Shown here piece after piece: positions 24,746-34,117 of a stretch of DNA of 64,000 nucleotides. The notes under the pieces are model-generated. The model made no database searches and was not told the origin of the DNA. It worked only from the letters and a program-made list of their open reading frames with translations. The stretch is taken from assembly GCA_027484825.1 (NCBI GenBank), contig JAIXSE010000014.1:124001-188000 (forward strand). The letters are read 5' to 3'. A program made the position numbers and the translations under genes. Position 1 is the stretch's first letter, and each line of letters starts with the position of its first letter. Origin of the DNA: Rubrivivax sp. GTDB taxonomy: Bacteria > Pseudomonadota > Gammaproteobacteria > Burkholderiales > Burkholderiaceae_C.

Positions 24746-25558
24746 ATGCCTCAGTTCGCTGCCAATCTCTCCTGGCTCTACCCGGATCTCCCCTTCCTGG
24801 ACCGCATTGCGGCGGCCGCTCGCGACGGCTTCCAGGCGGCGGAATGCACCTTCCCCTACGACCGACCGCTGCGTGTGCTGCGAGACCGGCTGGATTCCGC
24901 CTTGATGCGCCTGGTGCTGATGAACGCGCCCTGTGGCGACTGGGCCGCTGGCGAACGCGGCCTGGCCGCCCTCCCGGACCGCGAAGCCGACTTCCGCGCC
25001 GCGCTGGGGCAGGGCGCCGACTGGGCGCATGCGCTGGAATGTCCGCGCCTGCATGTGCTGGCGGGCTGCCCCGCGCCGGGCGCTGACCTGGCAAGCGCCT
25101 GGGCGCTCTATGAGGAACGCCTGCGCTGGGCCCTGGACGCCACCCAGGGCAGCGGCCTGACTCTGATGATCGAACCCCTGAACCCCCACGACATCCCCGG
25201 CTACCTGCTCCGCGAGCAGGCTCAGGCCCATGCCATGGTGGCCCGCATCGGCTCGGACCGGCTGAAGGTGCAGATGGACCTCTATCACTGTCAGCGCACC
25301 GAAGGCGATGTGCTGGCGCAGATCCGCAAGTGGATGCCCACCGGGCAGGTCGACCACATCCAGGTGGCCGGAGTGCCCGACCGCACGGAGCCCGATCAAG
25401 GCGAGTTGCCCGCCACAGCGGCCTTCGACGCCATCGACGAGATCAGCGTCGAGATCGGCTGGTCAGGATGGGTGGGCTGTGAATACCGGCCGCGTCTGAC
25501 GCCCGCGGAAGGCGGAACAACGGCGGGGCTCAGCTGGGTGCGGCCCTGGCTGGGCTGA
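24746..25558 (+). CDS. Hydroxypyruvate isomerase/2-oxo-tetronate isomerase family TIM barrel
   Basis: A 270-residue protein of the Hyi/OtnI family. The start MPQFAANLSWLYPDLPFLDRIAAAA, the metal-site residues in LMIEPLNPHDIPGYLL (Glu), VQMDLYHCQR (Asp, His), DHIQVAGVPDRTEPDQGE and the closing GWVGCEYRP (Glu) all fit. Hyi interconverts hydroxypyruvate and tartronate semialdehyde; OtnI acts on 2-oxo-tetronate. No partner genes (glyoxylate carboligase, OtnK) are adjacent, so which reaction applies is open. It converges on ileS, with a strong two-way hairpin between them. Confidence 0.87.
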   Translation: MPQFAANLSWLYPDLPFLDRIAAAARDGFQAAECTFPYDRPLRVLRDRLDSALMRLVLMNAPCGDWAAGERGLAALPDREADFRAALGQGADWAHALECPRLHVLAGCPAPGADLASAWALYEERLRWALDATQGSGLTLMIEPLNPHDIPGYLLREQAQAHAMVARIGSDRLKVQMDLYHCQRTEGDVLAQIRKWMPTGQVDHIQVAGVPDRTEPDQGELPATAAFDAIDEISVEIGWSGWVGCEYRPRLTPAEGGTTAGLSWVRPWLG

Positions 25559-25614
25559 GCGGCGCCGGTCGTCCAGCCTTCCCGCCACACAGCGTTCCCA
25601 CCACACAAACAACA

Positions 25615-25644
25615 GGGCCCGGCAAGCGTCAGCCTGCCGGGCCC
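25615..25644. terminator. Bidirectional terminator between hyi-like gene and ileS
   Basis: GGGCCCGGCA (25615-25624) pairs perfectly with TGCCGGGCCC (25635-25644) around a 10-base loop. Reading the minus strand, TGTTGTTTG follows, so it can serve ileS; on the plus strand the tail is CTTC. Confidence 0.75.
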
Positions 25645-25706
25645 CTTCACATCAGTACATCACGCGATCAGGCAGTCGGCCATGACGGCATGACGCCATC
25701 ACGCCA

Positions 25707-28577
25707 TCACGCCACCCGCCGCGTCTCCCCTTCGCCATACAGATTGCTCTCGCAACGTCCGCACAGCGTCGGATGCGCCGGGTTCACACCCACATCCGCG
25801 CGGTAGTGCCAGCAGCGCTCGCACTTCTGATGGGTGGAGGGCGTGACCGTCACCGTCAGCGTCTCCGCCGCGACCACTGATGCGGCCGAGGTGATCAGCA
25901 CGAACTTCAGATCGTCGCCCAGGCTCTGCAGCAGGGCCAGGTCGTCCGCCGGCACACCCAGCGTGACTTCCGCTTGCAGCGAAGCGCCGATGGCGCCGGT
26001 GCTGCGCACATCCTCGATCGCCTTGTTCACCGCGTCCCGGATTTCATGGATGCGGTTCCACTTGGTGATCAGCTCGGTGGCCGGTGCGTCAAACTGCCAG
26101 AAGGTTTCGGTGAAGATCGTCTCGCCCGGCTGTTTGCCGGCGAACACCTTCCACGCTTCCTCCGCGGTGAAGCTCAGGAAGGGCGCCATCCAGCGCAGCA
26201 TCGCATTCGTGATGTGCCACAGCGCCGTCTGCGCCGAGCGGCGCGCCAGGCTGCCCGGGGCGGTGGTGTAGAGCCGGTCCTTCAGCACGTCCAGGTAGAA
26301 CGCGCCCAGGTCTTCCGAGCAGTACACCTGCAGCTTGGCCACCACCGGATGGAACTCATAGCGCTGGTAGTGGGCCAGCACATCTTCCTGGAACTGCGCG
26401 GCGCGGGCCAGCGCATAGCGGTCGGCTTCCAGCAACTGGTCCAGCGGCACGGCATGCTGAGCGGCGTCGAAGTCCGAGACGTTGGCCAGCAGGAAGCGCA
26501 GCGTGTTGCGGATGCGGCGATAACCGTCCACCACCCGGTCCAGGATCTTCTTGTCGCCGGCGATGTCGCCCGAATAGTCGGACGCCGCCACCCACAGGCG
26601 GATGATCTCGGCACCCAGCTGCTTGCTAGTCTCCTGCGGATCCACCCCGTTGCCCAGCGACTTGCTCATCTTGCGACCCTTGCTGTCCACGGTGAAGCCG
26701 TGGGTCAGCAGGCCCTTGTAAGGGGCGCGGTCGTTCAGTGCGCAGGAGATCAGCAGCGACGAATGGAACCAGCCGCGGTGCTGGTCGTGGCCTTCCAGAT
26801 ACAGGTCGGCTTCCGGACCGGTCTCATGGGCCGCGCCGGCATGGCTGCCCTTGAGCACATGCTGGAAGGTGGAGCCGGAGTCGAACCACACGTCCAGGAT
26901 GTCCTGGCCCTTGGTGTAGAGCTCGGCCTCAGCGCCCAGCCACTCGGCCGGATCCAGCTTGGACCAGGCCTCGACACCACCGGCTTCCACCAGCTGTGCG
27001 GCCCGCTCGATGAACTCCAGCGTCTTCGGATGCGGCTGGCCGCTGTCCTTGTGCAGGAAGATGGGCAGCGGCACGCCCCAACTGCGCTGGCGCGAGATGC
27101 ACCAGTCCGGACGGCCGGCGATCATGTCGTGCAGACGGGCGCGACCGTTCTCCGGATAGAAGCTGGTGACGTCGATGGCGTCCAGCGCCAACTGGCGCAG
27201 CGTCTTGGGGGCCTTGTCGACGGTGAAGACGCCTTCGCCCTCATCCATGCGCACGAACCACTGCGCCGCGGCGCGGTAGATCACCGGCGACTTGTGGCGC
27301 CAGCAGTGCGGATAGCTGTGGGTGATCTTGCTATGGGCCATCAAGCGGCCGGCGTTCTGCAGCGCCTCGGCGATGACCGGATTGGCCTTCCAGATGTGCT
27401 GGCCGCCAAACAGCGGCAGCTCGGCTTCATAGACCCCATTGCCCTGCACCGGGTTCAGGATGTCCTTGAAGGTCAGGCCGTGGGCCATGCAGGAGTTGAA
27501 GTCGTCCAGACCGTAGGCGGGAGCGGAGTGCACCACACCGGTACCGTCATCGGCGGTGGCGTAGTCGGCCAGATACACCGGGCTCTCGCGGTCGAAGCCG
27601 GGATGCACGTGGGCCAGCGGATGCTTGAACTTCAACAGCTCCAGCGAACGGCCCTGGGTCACGGCCACCACCTGGCCCTCGATGCCCCAGCGGGCCAGGC
27701 ACTTCTCCACCAGTGCCTCGGCCACCACGAAGTAGCCGCGCTCGGTATTGACCAGGCCGTAGGGCAGGTCGGGGTTGAGGTTCAGGGCCTGGTTGGCCGG
27801 GATGGTCCAGGGGGTGGTCGTCCAGATGACGGTGAAGGCGTCCTTGTCCAGCGACGGCAGGCCGAAGGCGGCCGCGAGCTTCTGCGGTTCGGCGCTCAGG
27901 AAGGCCACGTCCACGGCGGGGGACTGCTTGTCGGCGTATTCGATCTCGAACTCGGCCAGCGACGAGCCGCAGTCAAAGCACCAGTACACCGGCTTGAGGC
28001 CGCGATAGACGAAGCCGCGCTCGAACAGCCGCTTGAGCACGCGGATCTCACCGGCCTCGTTCTTGAAGTCCATGGTGCGATAGGGATGGTCCCAGTCGCC
28101 CAGCACGCCCAGGCGCTTGAAGTCCACCCGCTGCTGGTCGATCTGCTGGGCGGCATAGGCGCGGCTCTTGGCCTGCACCTCGTCGCGCGGCAGTCCGCGG
28201 CCGTAGGTCTTCTCGATCTGGTTTTCGATGGGCAGGCCGTGGCAGTCCCAGCCGGGGATGTAGGCGGCGTCCAAGCCTTCCAGCTGGCGCGCCTTGACGA
28301 TCATGTCCTTGAGGATCTTGTTGACCGCATGGCCCATGTGGATCTGGCCGTTGGCATAGGGCGGGCCGTCGTGCAGCACGAACTTGGGCTTGCCGCAGCG
28401 GGCGTCGCGCAGCTTCTTGTAGATGCCCTGGTCTTCCCATTCCTTCACCCAGCCCGGCTCGCGCTTGGGCAGGTCCCCGCGCATGGGGAAGGAGGTGTCC
28501 GGCAGGTTGAGCGTGGCCCGGTAATCGGTGGGCGCAGCAGTGGAACCGTTGGAGGAGGCGTCGGCGGCGTCGGTCAT
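25707..28577 (-). CDS. ileS: Isoleucyl-tRNA synthetase
   Basis: About 956 residues, a normal length for class Ia IleRS. HIGH motif variant in [18 protein letters not shown], editing (CP1) domain with [11 protein letters not shown] and [17 protein letters not shown] loop [14 protein letters not shown], and a C-terminal zinc finger [12 protein letters not shown]...[13 protein letters not shown]. It charges tRNA-Ile and edits Val-tRNA-Ile. The start MTDAADASS at 28577 is preferred over the ATG at 28592 since the N-terminus is variable; both are possible. ribF lies 137 bp upstream on the same strand; lspA, its usual downstream neighbour, is displaced. Confidence 0.96.
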   Translation of the reverse strand: MTDAADASSNGSTAAPTDYRATLNLPDTSFPMRGDLPKREPGWVKEWEDQGIYKKLRDARCGKPKFVLHDGPPYANGQIHMGHAVNKILKDMIVKARQLEGLDAAYIPGWDCHGLPIENQIEKTYGRGLPRDEVQAKSRAYAAQQIDQQRVDFKRLGVLGDWDHPYRTMDFKNEAGEIRVLKRLFERGFVYRGLKPVYWCFDCGSSLAEFEIEYADKQSPAVDVAFLSAEPQKLAAAFGLPSLDKDAFTVIWTTTPWTIPANQALNLNPDLPYGLVNTERGYFVVAEALVEKCLARWGIEGQVVAVTQGRSLELLKFKHPLAHVHPGFDRESPVYLADYATADDGTGVVHSAPAYGLDDFNSCMAHGLTFKDILNPVQGNGVYEAELPLFGGQHIWKANPVIAEALQNAGRLMAHSKITHSYPHCWRHKSPVIYRAAAQWFVRMDEGEGVFTVDKAPKTLRQLALDAIDVTSFYPENGRARLHDMIAGRPDWCISRQRSWGVPLPIFLHKDSGQPHPKTLEFIERAAQLVEAGGVEAWSKLDPAEWLGAEAELYTKGQDILDVWFDSGSTFQHVLKGSHAGAAHETGPEADLYLEGHDQHRGWFHSSLLISCALNDRAPYKGLLTHGFTVDSKGRKMSKSLGNGVDPQETSKQLGAEIIRLWVAASDYSGDIAGDKKILDRVVDGYRRIRNTLRFLLANVSDFDAAQHAVPLDQLLEADRYALARAAQFQEDVLAHYQRYEFHPVVAKLQVYCSEDLGAFYLDVLKDRLYTTAPGSLARRSAQTALWHITNAMLRWMAPFLSFTAEEAWKVFAGKQPGETIFTETFWQFDAPATELITKWNRIHEIRDAVNKAIEDVRSTGAIGASLQAEVTLGVPADDLALLQSLGDDLKFVLITSAASVVAAETLTVTVTPSTHQKCERCWHYRADVGVNPAHPTLCGRCESNLYGEGETRRVA

Positions 28578-28713
28578 AAAGTGGCGTGGCAATCAGGAGC
28601 GGCGCCATGGAGCGCCGGGGATGCAGGGAAGCGCGACCGAACGGCGGTCGGCGCGCGAGCAGGGGTGAGAGCCGGGGCCCGCCGTTCCTCAGGACGCGGC
28701 GGACGCGGGCGGT

Positions 28714-29769
28714 TCAAATTCGGTCGCGCGTGGTCTGGCGGCGCACCGCCGCATGGGTGCTGGCCTGATCGGCAAAGTACGCACGTGCCTGACGGACGTC
28801 CTCCCAGATCGCGGCGGTGAGGGCGTCCAGACCGTCGAAACGGGCTTCGTCACGCAGTTTGTGCAGCAGTTCCACGCGCACCAGTTTACCGTAGGCCTCG
28901 CCCGGTCCCAGGCGCTCGGCCAGCGCGGCCGGCCAGTCCAGCGCATGCACCTCCAGCAGCACCCGTCCGGCGTCCTCGACCGTGGGTCGCACGCCCAGGG
29001 AGGCGACACCGTCCAGCGGCGCTTCGTTGGGGCCTGTCAGGCCATGCACCCGCACGGCGAAGATGCCGTGGGCGGCCGGTTTGTCATGGTCGAAGCGCAG
29101 GTTCAGGGTGCGGAACCCGTCCTGGGCGCCGGGGCGCGATTCGGCCAGTTGGCGTCCCAGCTTCTGCCCGTGGATGACATGACCGGAGATGGCGTAGGGC
29201 CGACCCAGCAGGCGGGCCGCCCCGTCCAGATCGCCTTGCTGCAGCGATTCACGCACGGCCGAGCTCGACACCCGCAGCCCGTGGACTTCATAGCTCATCA
29301 TGCGCGCCACATCAAAGCCCAGGCGCTGGCCGGCGGCGTCCAGGGTGGCGTAGTCGCCCTGGCGCTTGGCGCCGAAGCGGAAGTCGTCGCCCACCAGCAC
29401 ATAACGGGCGCCCAGGCCGTCAACCAGCACCTGCTGGATGAAGGCCTGTGCGGGCAGGGCCGCCAGGTCCTCGTCAAACCGCAGCACCACCACCTGGTCC
29501 ACCCCGCAGCGCTCCAGCTCGGAGAGCTTGTCCCGCAGGGTGGCGATGCGGGCCGGGGCCAGCTCGGGGCGGCCCATCTTGCGGGCAAAGAAGTCCCGGG
29601 GGTGCGGCTCGAAGGTCAGCACGCAGGTGGGCAGGCCCCGGTGACGGGCCTCCGACTGCAGCAGCGCCAGCATGGCCTGATGGCCGCGATGGACGCCGTC
29701 GAAATTGCCGATGGTCAGCGCGCACTGAGGCGCGATGCCCGGATGATGGAAGCCACGAAACACCTGCAT
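28714..29769 (-). CDS. ribF: Bifunctional riboflavin kinase/FAD synthetase
   Basis: A 351-residue cytosolic enzyme that turns riboflavin into FMN and then FAD. The N-terminal nucleotidyltransferase half has ALTIGNFDGVHRGHQAML and VLTFEPHPRDFFA, and the YVLVGDDFRFGAKRQGD and VSSSAVRESLQQGDL motifs. The C-terminal kinase half begins YAISGHVIHGQKLGRQL, with GVASLGVRPTVEDAGRVLLEVH. It is about 35-40 residues longer than many homologues because of an extended C-terminal end. The gene precedes ileS as in most betaproteobacteria. Confidence 0.94.
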   Translation of the reverse strand: MQVFRGFHHPGIAPQCALTIGNFDGVHRGHQAMLALLQSEARHRGLPTCVLTFEPHPRDFFARKMGRPELAPARIATLRDKLSELERCGVDQVVVLRFDEDLAALPAQAFIQQVLVDGLGARYVLVGDDFRFGAKRQGDYATLDAAGQRLGFDVARMMSYEVHGLRVSSSAVRESLQQGDLDGAARLLGRPYAISGHVIHGQKLGRQLAESRPGAQDGFRTLNLRFDHDKPAAHGIFAVRVHGLTGPNEAPLDGVASLGVRPTVEDAGRVLLEVHALDWPAALAERLGPGEAYGKLVRVELLHKLRDEARFDGLDALTAAIWEDVRQARAYFADQASTHAAVRRQTTRDRI

Positions 29770-29842
29770 GGGGCGTCATTATCTGCTGGCCGCGCTGCCC
29801 CGGCGCGCGCAGGGGCAAGGGGCCTTCCCGCCGAGGCGGGGC

Positions 29843-31855
29843 TCAGGGCGCTGCGGGCCGCATGGTGGGGCTGTGGAGGACCGCAGACGGGCCAGCCGCG
29901 GCTGCCATGGCCCCCGTGCCAGGCGCGCCGTCCGTGCCTGGCGTGCCACTGGTGCCACTGGTGCCACTGGTGCCACTGGTGCCAGCCACGGTGGCGCTAG
30001 CCGCTGGCAGATGCCGCCCCACCAGGGTCAGCAGATCCACCATTTCAAAGGGCTTGAGCAGGAAGTCGTCCATGCCGGCCTGGGTGCAGCGGTCCCGGTC
30101 GTCATTGATGGCGCTGGCGGTCAGGGCCACGACCGGTGTGCGCGGCAGGCGGCGGCGGGCCTCTTCCTCGCGCCAGGCGCGGGTGGCGCTGAAGCCGTCC
30201 ATCTCCGGCATCTGGCAGTCCATCAGGACCATGTCGAAGGCCTGGCCACGCAAGTGATCCAGCGCCTGGCGGCCATCTTCCGCGGTGGTCACCGTCAGGC
30301 CGCAGTGCTCCAGCATCGCGGAGGCGACCAGCAAATTCACCATGCTGTCGTCCACCAGCAGGACATGTCCGCTGAGTTGCGGCACCTGCTCTCGGGCGGG
30401 CAGGCTGCGGACGGGGGCCGCGGAAGGTCTGGCGGGCTCGGTGGAATCGCCCAACTCGGCGGACTCTGCGGGTGCACCGGCCTCACAAGCCTGCAGTGGC
30501 AGCAGGAACTCAAACACCGAGCCCACGCCCGGCGTCGAGGCACAGCGCAGGTCGCCGCCCATGGCACGGGCCAGTTCCCGGGCGATGGTCAGCCCCAGGC
30601 CCGTGCCGTCATGACGCCGCACCTTGCGGGCCACCACCTGCTCAAAGGGCGCGAAGATGCGCTCCAGCTGATCCGCCGCAATGCCTTCCCCTGAATCGCG
30701 TACCGCGCAGCGCAGCAGCGTGCCGCCCCGCAGGTCCGACACGGTCGAGACGTCCACCTGCACACCGCCCTGGTCAGTGAACTTGATGGCGTTGCCCACC
30801 AGGTTGTGCAGGATCTGCTGGATGCGGGAGGCATCGCCCATCAGTCGCGGGGGCAGGGTGTCGCTGACCTGCCAGTCAAAGCGCAGGCCTTTGGCGCGGG
30901 CGGTCTGCCCCAGCAGCCGGCAGACGTCGCCCACCACTTCCCGCATATCCACCGGATGGGATTCGACCGCCAGCTTGCCGGATTCGATGCGGGCCAGGTC
31001 CAGGATGTCATTGACCAGGCCCAGCAGATGGCGGCCGGAGCGGCGCACGATGTCCACCTGCTGGCGCTGCTGCTCGGACAGGTCGCCGGTCTCCAGCAAC
31101 TGGGCCATGCCGAGAATGCCGTTGAGCGGCGTGCGGATCTCATGGCTCATCATGGCCACGAACCGGCTCTTGCTGCTGCTGGTTTCCTCGGCCGCGTGCA
31201 GCGCCAGCTGGCTCTGCTCAGCCAGGTGGGCCTGCTCGAAGCGCAGACGCAACAGCTCCAGCGTGCGGGCCTCCACCCGGCGGGACTCCAGCGTCATCAG
31301 CAGCCAGAAGGTCACCAGCGCGGCGGCGCTGAGCCATCCCACCGCGCCGCCTTGCAGGCCCAGCCGCACGATCAGCGGCGCCAGCACCAGCGAGGCGAAC
31401 AGCGCCTGCGCACGGGTCCACGAACTGAGCGTCACCTGGGTGAAGGCGGCCAGACCGACCAGCAGCGTCATGACCGCGCCGTCGATTTCAGGGAGATTGG
31501 GCGTGGCGAACAGGGCGCCCACCATGCCCCAGGCCAGTCCATCCAGCAGCAAGGCCGACAGATACCGGCGCTCCCAGCGCGGCAGATCCGGCAGGCGCAC
31601 CGGGGCTTTGAGATAGCGCCGCGCTTCCAGTCCGCGCCAGGCGGAAATGGCCCAGCGTGCCGCCAGCCAGCACAGCAGCTCGGCGGGGTCGAGATGCCGC
31701 CAGAGCAGCACCACCGGGAGGATGCTGAACAGGGCGCCCACCGCCGCCGGCAGGCGCACCAGCGACTGAAGCGCCGACAAGCGCTCCGCCCGGACCTCCA
31801 GGGCCACAGGCGTGTCGCCGTCTACCGGCCCTGCAACGTTCACGGTGGCTCCCAT
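29843..31855 (-). CDS. Hybrid sensor histidine kinase with C-terminal receiver
   Basis: A 670-residue kinase. The N-terminal membrane part has about five to six hydrophobic helices between 35 and 190. The H-box [19 protein letters not shown] has His238, the ATPase has NLVGNAIKFTDQGGV and [21 protein letters not shown], and a receiver domain has VLLVDDSMVNLLVASAML and MVLMDCQMPEMDG (phospho-acceptor Asp) with KPFEM. A low-complexity tail with TSGTSGTSGTSGTPGT follows, encoded by a 9-bp tandem repeat. The receiver is intact, so it may feed a phosphorelay through an HPt protein elsewhere. It is an orphan; the upstream gap leads to the phosphatase-like pair. Confidence 0.88.
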   Translation of the reverse strand: MGATVNVAGPVDGDTPVALEVRAERLSALQSLVRLPAAVGALFSILPVVLLWRHLDPAELLCWLAARWAISAWRGLEARRYLKAPVRLPDLPRWERRYLSALLLDGLAWGMVGALFATPNLPEIDGAVMTLLVGLAAFTQVTLSSWTRAQALFASLVLAPLIVRLGLQGGAVGWLSAAALVTFWLLMTLESRRVEARTLELLRLRFEQAHLAEQSQLALHAAEETSSSKSRFVAMMSHEIRTPLNGILGMAQLLETGDLSEQQRQQVDIVRRSGRHLLGLVNDILDLARIESGKLAVESHPVDMREVVGDVCRLLGQTARAKGLRFDWQVSDTLPPRLMGDASRIQQILHNLVGNAIKFTDQGGVQVDVSTVSDLRGGTLLRCAVRDSGEGIAADQLERIFAPFEQVVARKVRRHDGTGLGLTIARELARAMGGDLRCASTPGVGSVFEFLLPLQACEAGAPAESAELGDSTEPARPSAAPVRSLPAREQVPQLSGHVLLVDDSMVNLLVASAMLEHCGLTVTTAEDGRQALDHLRGQAFDMVLMDCQMPEMDGFSATRAWREEEARRRLPRTPVVALTASAINDDRDRCTQAGMDDFLLKPFEMVDLLTLVGRHLPAASATVAGTSGTSGTSGTSGTPGTDGAPGTGAMAAAAGPSAVLHSPTMRPAAP
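29943..29978. repeat. 9-bp tandem repeat, four units, inside a kinase gene
   Basis: GTGCCACTG is repeated four times at 29943-29978 with degenerate copies on the right. It codes in frame for Thr-Ser-Gly/Gly-Thr-Ser units in the tail of the hybrid kinase, so copy changes would alter tail length without a frameshift. Confidence 0.85.
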
Positions 31856-32201
31856 TCGAATCGGCCGCGTCGGGGCGTCTTTTGTGGCGCCGTTCTACCC
31901 AAGTCCGTGGGCGGCGGCAGTTGGGAACTTCCCTCGACCTGTCGATAGAGCGCACCGAAGCCCCTGGCTTGTGCGATTGGCGCTCGTTTCCCACTGAAGT
32001 CGGGGGGCTCGCAGCGCCATGAGCCTGCGCCTCGCGGCCCATCCCTGCCTGAGTCCGGCCTGCCTCCGGGTGTCGATTGCATCAAGTTTCAGACGACATC
32101 CATGAAGCAGTTAGCAACTGAAAACTTTTCCTGTCCGACTGAGCTTGGGACCCGCCCCATCTGTTTCAAGGGGTGCCGATGTCATCAACCAGGAGATCCT
32201 C
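31856..32201. other. Intergenic region ahead of the phosphatase-like pair
   Basis: This 346-bp gap lies between the divergent hybrid kinase and the first phosphatase-like gene. It holds a small inverted repeat CAGTT-AGC-AACTG at 32108-32120 in an AT-rich patch (32105-32135), a plausible promoter zone. I see no HrpL box (GGAACC-N15-CCAC) and no TTCG-N16-TTCG plant-inducible-promoter box. The ribosome site AGGAGATCCTC directly precedes 32202. Confidence 0.5.
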
Positions 32202-34079
32202 ATGGGACTGCTCAACCGCATTTTTTCGAGCCCACCCCGCGACGTGAACATGGACACGTCGGCAGTGGCCCAAGTGAAGGACGACGCCCGCCCGAAGCTC
32301 ACGATGGATGGGCCGAGGGCCGACCGGCATGCCTGGCACGCGGAACTGCCCAATGCCCTGAACCTGCTGGCGGAGCTGAAGGACCTGGAGCCGCTGCCAT
32401 TCGCGGGCAGCATCGAAAAGCGGATCCATCGGGGCCCCGCACTGCCTGTGCATCCCGACACCCTGCTTCAGCGGGCGCACCTCTCAGATCCGGCGCTGCT
32501 CACCGAGCGGCTCCATGCCAACCGTCTGCCCTGCGGTGCGGTGGTCATGGCCACGCCGACCCATGCCCAGCGCAAGCTGTGGCTGGAGAGCGCCAAGGCC
32601 CACCAGATCACCCATGTGGTGCGACTGGGCACGGACCTGGAAACCATGACGCTGGACCTGGCCGGCCGCGAGCCGGGTCTGGCGGCGCTGACGGCGCTGA
32701 CGGCGTCGGGGCACGGGGCCCCCATGGGGCTCAAGGGGCCGTCGCGCTTCTGGGAGGTGTGCGTCAAGCCCCATGCCGCCGTCCCGCCCAGTGTGCTGCG
32801 CGAGGTGTTCGACAAGCTGGCCGCCCATCCGCCCGAGGCCGGCTGTCTGGTGGCCTTTCAATCCCCCGGCGGGGACGACCGGTCGGCGGTGTTTGGGGCA
32901 GGCTGGAAGGTCTACAAGGATCTGCAGGCCAAGCGCCAGGCGGGTCTGCCGGTGGATGACCACACCGTCCAGCAGGCGGTCCAGGACGCGGTCCTGCAGA
33001 CCCACATGAACCGCAGCACCCAGGTGCTCCAGCAGCCGGAGCATCTGGCGACCCTGCTGGCGATGGGCATGCAGCTGTGCAACCAGCCGAAGCAGCCCAC
33101 GGTGCGTTTTGTGGCCCATCCGAGGGTGGCGACGCTGGGCACCGAGACCCTGCGCCAGCCGCCCGACGGGGCGGCGCTGCAGCAGGCACGCCATGCGGCG
33201 GCGGCGCGCGCCCTCTGCCAGGACATCCTTGAGATGAAGGAACTGGTCGGACAGTCCTATGAGCCGCTTCAGGGGAGCAAGGCCGCGACGCGACGTATCC
33301 ACCCGGACTGCGTGCTGACGCCGGATGCGCGGCTGCAGTCGCTGCCCGGCGAAGGGCTGCTCGGCGCCTGGGCCGCCCATCGCACCCTGGTGCTGGAGCG
33401 CCCGGGCCCTGCCCAGGCCCTGGCCTGGGCGACGGCCTGCCTGACCCACAACATCTCAGCGGTGGTGGACGTGAGCAGCGCGGCGGAGCTGGCGCAGCCG
33501 GATGCCATGACCAATGGCCGGCAGTCGGTGCAGGACGGCACGCACTTCAACTTCGAATGGGGGCGCTCGGGCCAGGTCGAGCTGGACCACCTGCTGCCGG
33601 GTGCCACGGCCACCGGCATGCAGATTTCCGCCACGCTCCGCGGCGAGCCGGTGACCCGCGATGTGAGCATCGACCCGAGTTACATGGACGAGGAGCACCG
33701 CATTCCCACCGAGCGATCCCTGGAGCGTCTGCAGGTGCCGCTGCAGCGCGGCAAGCCGGTGCCGCCAAAGCATTTGCTGGCGATCGCCAAGCTGATGGAG
33801 GGCTACCGGTCCGACGGCCCCGGCCACACGGTGGCTGTGCAATGCCCGGGGGGTGACGTGCGCGCCGCTGTGGTCGCCGCGGCCGATGCGCTCTACAGCC
33901 GCTTCCAGGCAGGGCGGCTGAGCGCCGAGACCCTGGATGGATCGATCCGGGACATCTGGACCCGGCTGTGCCTGGACTACAGCATCGACCTGGCCCATGA
34001 ACCGGAGCAACTGGCCAGCCTGATGGACATGGGCGAGCTGCTGATGGCCACGGGCAAGCGCACGCAGCGCTGGCAGTAA
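32202..34079 (+). CDS. Tandem tyrosine-phosphatase-fold protein 1 (one intact, one Ser-substituted loop)
   Basis: A 625-residue soluble protein starting MGLLNRIFSS. Two similar PTP-like domains are visible. Domain 1 has ERLHANRLPCGAVVMATP and THAQRKLWLESAKAHQITHV, matching the YopH-type segment before the catalytic loop. The loop itself is AFQSPGGDDRSAVFGAG, with Ser221 where the nucleophilic cysteine should be and Arg227 kept. Domain 2 repeats the layout (RPGPAQALAWATACLTHNISAVVDVSS) and has an intact Cys-x5-Arg loop, AVQCPGGDVRAAVV (Cys548, Arg554). No WPD general-acid aspartate is seen in either. There is no signal peptide. It resembles type III effector phosphatases in general design. The function and secretion are inferred; the nearest named family is uncertain. 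Confidence 0.6.
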   Translation: MGLLNRIFSSPPRDVNMDTSAVAQVKDDARPKLTMDGPRADRHAWHAELPNALNLLAELKDLEPLPFAGSIEKRIHRGPALPVHPDTLLQRAHLSDPALLTERLHANRLPCGAVVMATPTHAQRKLWLESAKAHQITHVVRLGTDLETMTLDLAGREPGLAALTALTASGHGAPMGLKGPSRFWEVCVKPHAAVPPSVLREVFDKLAAHPPEAGCLVAFQSPGGDDRSAVFGAGWKVYKDLQAKRQAGLPVDDHTVQQAVQDAVLQTHMNRSTQVLQQPEHLATLLAMGMQLCNQPKQPTVRFVAHPRVATLGTETLRQPPDGAALQQARHAAAARALCQDILEMKELVGQSYEPLQGSKAATRRIHPDCVLTPDARLQSLPGEGLLGAWAAHRTLVLERPGPAQALAWATACLTHNISAVVDVSSAAELAQPDAMTNGRQSVQDGTHFNFEWGRSGQVELDHLLPGATATGMQISATLRGEPVTRDVSIDPSYMDEEHRIPTERSLERLQVPLQRGKPVPPKHLLAIAKLMEGYRSDGPGHTVAVQCPGGDVRAAVVAAADALYSRFQAGRLSAETLDGSIRDIWTRLCLDYSIDLAHEPEQLASLMDMGELLMATGKRTQRWQ

Positions 34080-34117
34080 GCACCATCCGTCCTGACCTCA
34101 CATTTTCGGAGCCTTCC

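Noticed and set aside
25974-28820. A 948-codon open frame on the plus strand opposite ileS
   Set aside because: It is a mirror of the strongly conserved ileS frame in GC-rich DNA; the product is low-complexity and has no motif.
31917-31950. GGAACT motif upstream of the phosphatase-like pair as a HrpL box
   Set aside because: No CCAC or GCAC follows at 15 or 16 bases, and it is about 280 bp from the start.
31856-32201. Plant-inducible promoter box (TTCG-N16-TTCG) before the phosphatase-like pair
   Set aside because: A single TTCG occurs near 31855 but no second copy is correctly spaced.
32202-32231. N-myristoylation signal at the start of the phosphatase-like proteins (MGLLN, MGLIS)
   Set aside because: The usual MGxxxS/T pattern needs Ser or Thr at position 6; both proteins have Arg there.
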